A stretch of DNA of 64,000 nt from JAAXKN01 sp050258815 (GTDB lineage Bacteria > Bacteroidota > Ignavibacteria > Ignavibacteriales > SURF-24), in NCBI GenBank assembly GCA_050258815.1, contig JBLMZM010000090.1, positions 1 to 64,000 on the forward strand, given 5' to 3'. The position numbers and the translations under genes were made by a program. Positions within the stretch are counted from its first letter, which is position 1; each line of letters starts with the position of its first letter. The notes beneath the pieces are model-generated. The model had not been told where the DNA came from, did not search any database, and saw only the letters and a program-made list of their open reading frames with translations. Below, in pieces: positions 18,706 to 25,878 of the stretch.

Positions 18706-19815
18706 TTATTTTTTCAGAAATGCAAAATCGTTTGTTATTTTAATCTTGAGGAGTCCTGCTTCAGTACCCAGCCACATATTATCATTATCGAAAAACATTG
18801 AAGTTATCTTGTCCGAGTGCAGCTTAAGTTCATCCTTAGTGATTTTCTTTATGCTTTTAGTCACACGGTTGATAAGCGCAATGCCCTGTCCAACCTGTTC
18901 TTTGTTATTTTTATTGAACTCATAAACGCTTGCCCAGATATAGTTGCCGGTTCTGGCAAGGCAGAAAACACCGTTGGCTGGAAGTCCGTTCGATTTTCCG
19001 AATCGTTCCCATTCCAATCTTCTGTCGTAAAAATAAACTCCCCCGATATTAAAATTCGGTCTCTGTACTGTAATAAATTCATCCAGGCCGAACCATATAT
19101 TCTTTGATTCGAAGAGGATATCAGCAGGGGATACGACGTCGCCCTCACCATTAAAGTAATGATCCTTATTAGTAATGAACTGGACGGCTGATTTATCCTC
19201 AATATCACGGTTTTTTCTGTACTTATGAATTCCAACTTCTGTACCGAACCAAACGAGGCTGTCGCCATCGACTTTAATTGTCTTTATATTATTTGTTTTT
19301 GCATCATTATTCAGCGTAAGATCGTAGTCTGTATATTTCTGCTTTGAAATTTCGAGCTTAGTAAGGAACTTAAATCTTCCTATCCAGAGTACATCCAGGT
19401 ATTTATCATAAGCAACGGCTCTGACCCACTGTCCAAGCTCGCCACCTTTACCAAACTTTCTTTTCATCCAGGTATTCGATTTTTTATCCAGCGTAAACAA
19501 ACCATCGCTGCAGCCCGCCCAGACGTGATCCTTATCCACGGCTATGCAGTAAAAAAAATCCTGCTGAAGGTTTCCTTTTGCTGTAGAATAGTTAGTCCAG
19601 CTGTTGTCCTTGGCTGAATAGTGGAAAATGCCCTTTCCATAGGTTGCAACCCATATGTCATCCTTATCTCCGGTGATCTGTGAAACTATTGCACCTTCAA
19701 GGTAGAATTCAATTACGGGGGTTGTTTCAACAAACGGGTTTATTTCTGCAAATAAATCGTTTTTGCTTAAGAATGTACTTAACAATAATACAAGTATAAA
19801 TAATAATTTTCTCAT
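18706..19815 (-). CDS. Exported regulator-type beta-propeller protein
   Basis: A 369-residue protein with a signal peptide (about 1-24). Repeats of the type DDIWVATYGKGIFHYSAKDNSWTNYS, DHVWAGCSDGLFTLDKKSNTW and DSLVWFGTEVGIHKY follow. These are the Reg_prop/two-component-type propeller blades (WxGT-like). In many Bacteroidetes such blades form the sensor half of hybrid two-component proteins. Here there is no Y_Y_Y domain, transmembrane segment or kinase after the blades, so it is a free periplasmic or secreted propeller. Ligand and role are unknown. It lies downstream of panB with a gap of about 80 bases. Confidence 0.75.
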   Translation of the reverse strand: MRKLLFILVLLLSTFLSKNDLFAEINPFVETTPVIEFYLEGAIVSQITGDKDDIWVATYGKGIFHYSAKDNSWTNYSTAKGNLQQDFFYCIAVDKDHVWAGCSDGLFTLDKKSNTWMKRKFGKGGELGQWVRAVAYDKYLDVLWIGRFKFLTKLEISKQKYTDYDLTLNNDAKTNNIKTIKVDGDSLVWFGTEVGIHKYRKNRDIEDKSAVQFITNKDHYFNGEGDVVSPADILFESKNIWFGLDEFITVQRPNFNIGGVYFYDRRLEWERFGKSNGLPANGVFCLARTGNYIWASVYEFNKNNKEQVGQGIALINRVTKSIKKITKDELKLHSDKITSMFFDNDNMWLGTEAGLLKIKITNDFAFLKK

Positions 19816-19894
19816 GACTTCTCTGCTTTTCTAGGCTCCATCGTTATCTGTGGCAAGTAGCCAACCATTCCTTCCTTACGGCAACCGGTGCCGT

Positions 19895-20710
19895 TTAATA
19901 ACTTTCACTATCGGAAGGAAATTCCTTTTCTTTAATGTCTTTTACATAAGTTTTTACCGCGCCAACAATATCTTCTGCCATTTTTGCATACTGGCGCACA
20001 AAACGGGGATGAAAATCCACGTTGAGTCCCAGCATATCCGGAGTAACGAGTATCTGTCCATCGCAATGTACTCCTGCTCCGATTCCAATTGTAGGTATAG
20101 AAACGCTCTCGGTAATCTTTTGTGCTAAAACGGCGGGGATCTTTTCCAAAACTATTGAAAAAGCTCCGGATTGCTCAAGAATCACGGCATCTTTTATTAG
20201 TTGCTGAGCTTCCGCTTCCTGTTTGCCTCTCGCCTTATAGCTGCCGAACTGATGAATACTCTGCGGTGTAAGGCCAATATGTCCCATAACCGGTATCCCG
20301 GCTTCGGTTATCTTGCGGACTGTTTCAGCCACGCGTTCCCCGCCTTCGAGTTTAACGCCGCCGGCAGAGGTTTCTTTCATTATCCTGCCTGCATTCCTGA
20401 AGCCTTCGTCGATATTGGTCTGATATGACATAAAAGGCATATCTACTACGATCATGGCCCTGTCTACTCCCTTGGTAACGGCTTTGGTATGGTAGATCAT
20501 TTCATCCATTGTAACCGGCAGGGTGGTTTCATTTCCCTGGAATACGTTGCTCAGGGAATCACCCACCAGTATGAGGTCTATACCGGCCTGGTCGAGCAAT
20601 TTAGCCGTTATATAATCATACGCAGTAAGAGCGGCAATTTTAATGCCTTTCTGCTTTGATAAAAGCAGTGATTGGGTAGTAATTTTTCTAAAATCAGTAT
20701 ATGTACTCAT
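19895..20710 (-). CDS. panB: 3-methyl-2-oxobutanoate hydroxymethyltransferase
   Basis: Ketopantoate hydroxymethyltransferase, the first committed step of pantothenate and CoA synthesis. The 271 residues match the family throughout: ALTAYDYITAKLLDQAGIDLILVGDSLSN, MIVVDMPFMSY, VKLEGG, MGHIGLTPQS, and IGIGAG with DGQILV. The metal-binding Asp residues are present. The ATG overlaps the end of the lipM-like gene as ATGA, so it appears to be the last translationally coupled gene of the envelope operon. Confidence 0.97.
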   Translation of the reverse strand: MSTYTDFRKITTQSLLLSKQKGIKIAALTAYDYITAKLLDQAGIDLILVGDSLSNVFQGNETTLPVTMDEMIYHTKAVTKGVDRAMIVVDMPFMSYQTNIDEGFRNAGRIMKETSAGGVKLEGGERVAETVRKITEAGIPVMGHIGLTPQSIHQFGSYKARGKQEAEAQQLIKDAVILEQSGAFSIVLEKIPAVLAQKITESVSIPTIGIGAGVHCDGQILVTPDMLGLNVDFHPRFVRQYAKMAEDIVGAVKTYVKDIKEKEFPSDSESY

Positions 20711-21459
20711 AATTGCAAATCTGTCCCAGCTAATTTATAAAAATTTATATTCCATTCTTTTTCAAAACCTTCAACCAGAGCCCCGGAGAGGGCGTCAAAA
20801 TTAACCTCATGGCCCAGAATAGACCCCAGGTCGATAGTTTTATGCAGCAGGTCGTCCTTTATGATTTTAACTTCATCTTCGTGGAGATTCAGAAAATCAA
20901 TTAATTTTAAGTGAAAATTGCCGCAAAGTAAGGAACCGTGTTGAAGTATTACTCTCCCCATTTTACGTTGTGCACTTCCTATTAATTTTTTCCCGGAAAA
21001 CTTAACTTCACTCCTGGCAGTGCTGCCAAAACAGGCAATTCCGGCCGGCTGCTGTAATAATTTAACAAAATCCGGCTGAACATTCTCAAGTTCGACCCCA
21101 TGAAGCCTGGAATCGAAGAGCCTGAGTCCTGACACGAGCGCAAGACTAATTTTCCTGTAGATTTCGGTAGAAGAAAAGCCAGCTGTGGTAGGGATAACGA
21201 CGGAATAAGTTATCTCATCGGCGTGAAGGATAGCTCTTCCTCCGGTTGGTCTCCTGACCACATCTATTCCGCAGGAGGAGGACTTAGAAAGATTTATATC
21301 TTCGAATTTCTGGTTAGCACCCAGAGAAATACAATATGGTTTCCAGCGATAAAACCTGAAGTAGGCCTCGTCGTCGGGACAATTTCTGGCAAGTTCAATA
21401 TCGAAATCCATATTGAACCTGCCAGTATTAAATCCGGTATCCAGCAGATTCCATCTCAT
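20707..21459 (-). CDS. LipM/LplA-family octanoyl- or lipoyl-transferase
   Basis: A 250-residue protein of the biotin/lipoate A/B ligase family. RRPTGGRAILH (about 69-79) is the family's substrate-binding loop. SGKKLIGSAQRK carries the catalytic lysine. GIACFGSTARSEV places Cys143 where LipM-type octanoyltransferases have their acyl-thioester cysteine, which favours octanoyl-ACP transfer over ATP-dependent lipoate ligation. The short C-terminus lacks the accessory domain of LplA. It overlaps lpxA upstream and panB downstream by four bases each. Confidence 0.82.
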   Translation of the reverse strand: MRWNLLDTGFNTGRFNMDFDIELARNCPDDEAYFRFYRWKPYCISLGANQKFEDINLSKSSSCGIDVVRRPTGGRAILHADEITYSVVIPTTAGFSSTEIYRKISLALVSGLRLFDSRLHGVELENVQPDFVKLLQQPAGIACFGSTARSEVKFSGKKLIGSAQRKMGRVILQHGSLLCGNFHLKLIDFLNLHEDEVKIIKDDLLHKTIDLGSILGHEVNFDALSGALVEGFEKEWNINFYKLAGTDLQL

Positions 21460-22235
21460 CTGCGTATAACGCCCCGGTTACCGCATTTATCCAGGAATTC
21501 AAGCACATTTTTAACCATCGGGTGTTCACCAAGTTCAGTCCTGACCTTATCCTTGGCCTGAGAAAGATTCAGCCCTGAGTTGTAGATGAGTGTATAGGCC
21601 TGTTTCAGGCAATATATATCCTCATTGCTGAACCCTCTTCTGCGCAGACCTATTACATTCAGTCCGGAGTATCTGAGCGGTTCATTACCGGCAAGTACAT
21701 AAGGCGGAATATCCTGAACAATGCGGAAGCCGCCGCCGATCATTGAATGCTGGCCGACCCTGCAGAACTGATGGACGGGTGTAAGGCCGCCGATAATGAC
21801 ATAATTCTCAATTTCCACGTGGCCTGCAACCTGAACGCCATTTGAAAGGATGCAGTTATCACCAATTACAGTATCATGTGCTACGTGTGAATAAGCCATC
21901 AGAAGGCAGTTCTTTCCTATTCTGGAGAAGCCTGTTTCGTGGGTCCCCCTGTGGAGCGTAACAAATTCATGAATTGTAGTATCATCGCCGACAATGAAAA
22001 GTGTGGGCTGTCCATTGAATTTAAGGTCCTGTGGGACGTGTGCAATTGAGGCTGCCTGATGAATCTTTACCCTGTTTCCTATTCTTGCGCCGTTATATAG
22101 AACGGCTGAGGGACCTATCTGGCAGTCATTTCCTATTTCCACGTCGTCATGTATAATGGCATAAGGTCCTATTATGACATTATCCCCGATTTTTGCTTTA
22201 TCGCTTACAATTGCGGTAGAATGTATGTTATTCAT
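21456..22235 (-). CDS. lpxA: Acyl-ACP--UDP-N-acetylglucosamine O-acyltransferase
   Basis: First enzyme of lipid A synthesis, transferring a hydroxyacyl chain to UDP-GlcNAc. The 259 residues begin with left-handed beta-helix hexapeptides (AIVSDKAKIGDNVIIGPYAII, and so on). The catalytic histidine lies in AYSHVAHDTVIGDNC. The C-terminal helical segment GLNVIGLRRRGFSNEDI is diagnostic of LpxA. It lies in the lpxD-lpxC/fabZ-lpxA order usual in the FCB group. A stable hairpin lies between it and lpxC/fabZ. Confidence 0.97.
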   Translation of the reverse strand: MNNIHSTAIVSDKAKIGDNVIIGPYAIIHDDVEIGNDCQIGPSAVLYNGARIGNRVKIHQAASIAHVPQDLKFNGQPTLFIVGDDTTIHEFVTLHRGTHETGFSRIGKNCLLMAYSHVAHDTVIGDNCILSNGVQVAGHVEIENYVIIGGLTPVHQFCRVGQHSMIGGGFRIVQDIPPYVLAGNEPLRYSGLNVIGLRRRGFSNEDIYCLKQAYTLIYNSGLNLSQAKDKVRTELGEHPMVKNVLEFLDKCGNRGVIRR

Positions 22236-22266
22236 AATTTTTCTTAATTAATAGTTAAAACAAAAT

Positions 22267-22304
22267 TTTATGCCTGCCGGACTTTGGGGTACGGCGGGCA
22301 TAAA
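22267..22304 (-). terminator. Terminator-like hairpin inside the lpx operon
   Basis: A 13-bp stem (tttatgcctgccg paired with cggcgggcataaa, one wobble) and a 12-base loop lie between the lpxC/fabZ stop and the lpxA start. On the minus strand the stem is followed by aaaattttgtttt, a poor but T-containing tail. It could be a partial terminator or attenuator, or an RNA-processing and stabilising element within the operon. Confidence 0.5.
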
Positions 22305-22306
22305 GA

Positions 22307-23719
22307 TTATTTAGTTTTATTTGTATCATTGTCAACGATCGCAGCCATAAATTCGGCTTCAGTAACTAGCACATTATTCACGTATGCTTTTGCCGATAAG
22401 ACAGCGGTCTTACTCTTTCTGTTTATCAATTCAACTTCCATAACCAGCTGGTCGCCAGGGGTTACGGGTTTTCTGAATTTTACATTATTAATCTGCATGA
22501 ACATCACCAGTTTTTCGGTTGGATCAAGGAATGCATTGAGCAGCAGAATTCCGCCGGTCTGTGCCATAGCCTCCAGTATCAGTACGCCAGGCATAATGGG
22601 GCGTCCGGGAAAATGTCCAGGGAAAAATGGTTCGTTAACTGTTACGGATTTTACTCCTACTACTTTTTTGTCAAATTCCAGGTGTGTGATCTTATCTACA
22701 AGAAGGAAGGGATAACGATGAGGGAGTATTCTTTGTATTGCATTTGCATCAAAAACAACGCCTTCAGTCTTCAGGAACTGGTATTTTTTAACCAGTTTCT
22801 TCTGCTGATAGAGCTTTCTTATCTGCTTTGCAAACTCTACGTTAGCCTTATGACCGGGTCTGGCGGCAAGTATCTGGGCTTTTATGGGAGCTCCAATTAA
22901 GGCCAGATCACCCAGCATATCGAGGAGTTTGTGGCGAACCGGTTCATTTCTGAATCTAAGTGTTTTGTCGTTAAGGAAACCCGTACTTCCGATGGTTATT
23001 TTGCCTTCAAGTCCGATCTTTTTTGTAAGCTCTTCAAGTTCACCGTCTTCAATTTTCTTGTCAACAATTACTACCGCATTATCGAGGTTTCCGCCCTTAA
23101 TCAGTCCGCGGTCTGCAAGCATTTCAATTTCACTAAGGAAGCTGAAAGTTCTGGCCGGAGCGAACTCCTCTACAAATTCCTTTTCCAGGTCAAATAAACC
23201 GCTATGCTGGCTGCCCAGAGCCGGGTTCTGATAATCCACCATAACGGTTACCCTGAAACTGTCGAGCGGCAGAGCAACGATATCCACCTGTCCTTCTTCG
23301 TTATGGTACTGTACGGTTTCGTCAATAATAAGATAATCCTTTGGAGCATCCTGCTGCTGAAGGCCGGCTTCCAGTAATATCTTAACGTAGGGGAGGGCGC
23401 TGCCATCACCAATGGGAGGTTCCATACCATCCAGTTCAATGATGATATTGTCAATTTGCAAGCCTGCTATTGAGGCCAGTACGTGTTCGACCGTATGCAC
23501 CTTGGCTTCGCCGATTCCGATTGTAGTTCCTCTGGAAATATCTATTACATTATCTGCAATTGCCGGTATCTCGGGATTGCCCCCCAGGTCAACTCTGACA
23601 AATCTGATTCCATAATTTTCGGGTGCTGGCTTAAAAGTCATTGTACAAGAAGTGCCCGTATGCAAACCGCGCCCTGACATCGATACATCTTTACTTATTG
23701 TCCTTTGTTGTTCTAGCAT
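22307..23719 (-). CDS. lpxC/fabZ: Bifunctional UDP-3-O-acyl-N-acetylglucosamine deacetylase / 3-hydroxyacyl-ACP dehydratase
   Basis: A 470-residue natural fusion. The N-terminal part (about 1-305) is LpxC, the zinc deacetylase committing to lipid A. It has HTVEH with His75 and His79, and the distal ligand and catalytic residues in DMLGDLALIGAPI and PGHKANVEF. The C-terminal part (about 320-470) is FabZ with RILPHRYPFLLVDK and PGHFPGRPIMPGVLILEAMAQ, a hotdog dehydratase of fatty-acid synthesis. This fusion is typical of Bacteroidota and relatives. It couples control of the shared hydroxyacyl-ACP branch point. The start shares one base with the lpxD stop. Confidence 0.97.
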   Translation of the reverse strand: MLEQQRTISKDVSMSGRGLHTGTSCTMTFKPAPENYGIRFVRVDLGGNPEIPAIADNVIDISRGTTIGIGEAKVHTVEHVLASIAGLQIDNIIIELDGMEPPIGDGSALPYVKILLEAGLQQQDAPKDYLIIDETVQYHNEEGQVDIVALPLDSFRVTVMVDYQNPALGSQHSGLFDLEKEFVEEFAPARTFSFLSEIEMLADRGLIKGGNLDNAVVIVDKKIEDGELEELTKKIGLEGKITIGSTGFLNDKTLRFRNEPVRHKLLDMLGDLALIGAPIKAQILAARPGHKANVEFAKQIRKLYQQKKLVKKYQFLKTEGVVFDANAIQRILPHRYPFLLVDKITHLEFDKKVVGVKSVTVNEPFFPGHFPGRPIMPGVLILEAMAQTGGILLLNAFLDPTEKLVMFMQINNVKFRKPVTPGDQLVMEVELINRKSKTAVLSAKAYVNNVLVTEAEFMAAIVDNDTNKTK

Positions 23720-24780
23720 TACTGATTTCCCCTTTGACTCATGTTATTTATTTTCTCCTGTAGTTCATTAATTTGTTTTTCCATTTGTTTGATCTTATCT
23801 ACGTAAGCGGGTAGATTCCTGATCATAGCCTCAAGTTTGAGGGCGGTTCTGTGTTCTTTTGCGGGTGATCCGAAGTAAGTTCCGGGTTTTGAAATCCCTT
23901 TGGATACTCCTGACTGAGCGGCAACAATAACGTGATCAGCAAGCTCCACGTGTCCAACTACGCCTACCTGTCCTGCAAGTATGCAGTTCTTTCCTATTTT
24001 CGTGCTTCCGGAGACGCCGCTTTGTGCGGACATGACTGTATTTTCACCGATTACAACGTTATGTGCTATCTGAACGAGGTTATCGATTTTAACGCCCTGT
24101 TTAATCACAGTAGCGCCAAGTGCAGCCCTGTCGACAGTAACATTTGCTCCAAGTTCAACGTCGTCTTCAATAATTACTCTTCCGATCTGGGGTATTTTAC
24201 TATAAACACCCTTTTCATCCGGGGCATAGCCGAATCCGTCTGAACCGATCACAGTACCCGAGTGAATTATAACTCTTTGTCCCAAAGAGCAATTCTCGCG
24301 TATGGTCACATTCGGAAAAATGAGTGAATTACTGCCGACCTCAACATTTTCCATCAGAACGGAGTTATGATAAATAGTAACGTTGTCTCCGATCCTGCAT
24401 CCTTCAGAAATCACAACATTTTTCCCGATTGCCGTATTATTACCAATTACGGCGCCGGGAGCAATCTGAGCCGAAGGGTCTATGCTGTTCAGCTTAAACT
24501 CCGGTTTAAAGAAACTGTTAATAATCTTAAGGAATGCGGAATTGGGGCTTGATACTTCTATATAAGAGATATCGGTTCTGCTTTTAATGAAGTCGGGTCT
24601 GACAAGAATAGCGGAAGCCTGGGTAGATTCGAAATATTTTTCATAGGAGGGTAGATAAAGGAATGTCAAATCGTTTTTTTTTGCTTCTTCAATTTTAGCA
24701 ATATTTTCGATCAAGACATTTTCATCACCTATAATTTTGCCGCCGACTAGGTCGGCGACTTCTGATAATTTTATTTTCAT
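23719..24780 (-). CDS. lpxD: UDP-3-O-acylglucosamine N-acyltransferase
   Basis: Third step of lipid A synthesis, adding the N-linked hydroxyacyl chain. The 353 residues have the uridine-binding N-terminal domain (about 1-100), a left-handed beta-helix of hexapeptides, the catalytic region VDNLVQIAHNVVIGENT, and a C-terminal coiled-coil helix (KIKQMEKQINELQEKINNM). Length is normal. It lies six bases after the skp/ompH gene and overlaps lpxC/fabZ by one base. Confidence 0.97.
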   Translation of the reverse strand: MKIKLSEVADLVGGKIIGDENVLIENIAKIEEAKKNDLTFLYLPSYEKYFESTQASAILVRPDFIKSRTDISYIEVSSPNSAFLKIINSFFKPEFKLNSIDPSAQIAPGAVIGNNTAIGKNVVISEGCRIGDNVTIYHNSVLMENVEVGSNSLIFPNVTIRENCSLGQRVIIHSGTVIGSDGFGYAPDEKGVYSKIPQIGRVIIEDDVELGANVTVDRAALGATVIKQGVKIDNLVQIAHNVVIGENTVMSAQSGVSGSTKIGKNCILAGQVGVVGHVELADHVIVAAQSGVSKGISKPGTYFGSPAKEHRTALKLEAMIRNLPAYVDKIKQMEKQINELQEKINNMSQRGNQ

Positions 24781-24786
24781 GTAGCA

Positions 24787-25299
24787 TCATTTTAATTTTT
24801 CAAGAACTAGATTGGTTATATCGTATTTTTCCTTAGCGTACAGGAAGAGAACATCGCCGCTTCTGTCAAACACAAAATCCAAATCCTGTTCTTCGGCAAC
24901 TTTCTTAATGGAGTCAAAAACTCTGTTCTGTATAGGCTTCATCAATTCATCCTGCTTTTGGAAAAGTTCGCCGTTTGTACCGAACTTTTTCTGTCTGTAG
25001 TCGTTCATCTTGTCCTCAAGTTTGACCAATTCAGCTTCAGTTTCAGCTCTGGTTTGGTCGCTCATGATCAGCTTGCGTTTTTCATAATCATCGTATCTGT
25101 CTTTCCAGTTTTTTTCCAGGCCGTTTAGTTCTGCCTGCCAGTCTTTGATCATTGCATCCAGTTTCTGCTGTGCGTCCTGAGCGTCAGGCAATTTGTCCAT
25201 AATTGTATCCGAGTCCACATACCCGATCTTTAACTGTGCGTTTACCAGTTGAGTAAAGCCGAAGAAGAAGAGTATGATAATAAAAGCAAATTTTTTCAT
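24787..25299 (-). CDS. Skp/OmpH-family periplasmic chaperone (second copy)
   Basis: A 170-residue exported protein with signal peptide ending VNAQ, then the OmpH hallmark KIGYVDSDTIMDKLPDAQ, a long charged coiled-coil (about 45-120), and a C-terminal strand region DLDFVFDRSGDVLFLYA. Skp trimers hold unfolded outer-membrane proteins in the periplasm and hand them to BAM. It lies directly after a close paralogue and before lpxD, in the conserved bamA-skp-lpxD neighbourhood. Confidence 0.92.
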   Translation of the reverse strand: MKKFAFIIILFFFGFTQLVNAQLKIGYVDSDTIMDKLPDAQDAQQKLDAMIKDWQAELNGLEKNWKDRYDDYEKRKLIMSDQTRAETEAELVKLEDKMNDYRQKKFGTNGELFQKQDELMKPIQNRVFDSIKKVAEEQDLDFVFDRSGDVLFLYAKEKYDITNLVLEKLK

Positions 25300-25325
25300 T
25301 GATGCACCTAATGTTGAGAGAATTA

Positions 25326-25853
25326 TTATTTTCCTCTTTTTAATTTATCGAGCACTTTATAAGTAATATCGAAAGCTGTATCGGCATAAAGTAAAAGAAC
25401 GTCACCTGATTTATCAAAGACGAACTGCATGTTTTCATCTTTAGCGACATCCTGAATGCCCTTTAATATTCTTTCTTTTATCGGAGCAAAAAGTTCTTCC
25501 TGTCTTTTTACCAGCTCGCCGTTCTGTCCGAATTTCTGCTGTTTGAAGCTTTCAAGTTCCTGCTGTTTTGCGACAAAACTCTGCTGAGCCTGTTTAACCT
25601 GGTCAGGCTTCATAGTATTCTGCTGTTTCTGGAAGTCTGTGTACATCTGCTGCAGCTGAGCTGTCAGGCTGTCTGCCTGGGCATAGTATCTTTTGGTCAT
25701 GTCATCCAGGTCGCCCTGAGCCTTAATTGCTTCAGGCAAAGCTTTCAGCATGGTTTGGGAATCAACATAACCTATTCTCTGGGGAGCAGATTGTGCAAAC
25801 AGACTAAAAGTTCCGAAAAATACAATTGCGGCAATAAAAAGAAATTTTTTCAC
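25326..25853 (-). CDS. Skp/OmpH-family periplasmic chaperone (first copy)
   Basis: A 175-residue paralogue of the next gene. The frame is open further upstream, but the real start is the GTG at 25853, with a GAGG site just before it and a clear signal peptide KKFLFIAAIVFFGTFSLFAQ. The longer version would run into bamA. The mature protein begins with RIGYVDSQTMLKALPEA, followed by a Gln-rich coiled-coil (FQKQQNTMKPDQVKQAQQ) and MQFVFDKSGDVLLLYAD. Role as for Skp. The tandem pair probably arose by duplication and may form homo- or hetero-trimers. Confidence 0.92.
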   Translation of the reverse strand: MKKFLFIAAIVFFGTFSLFAQSAPQRIGYVDSQTMLKALPEAIKAQGDLDDMTKRYYAQADSLTAQLQQMYTDFQKQQNTMKPDQVKQAQQSFVAKQQELESFKQQKFGQNGELVKRQEELFAPIKERILKGIQDVAKDENMQFVFDKSGDVLLLYADTAFDITYKVLDKLKRGK

Positions 25854-25878
25854 ATTAACCTCATAATTATAATTATTA

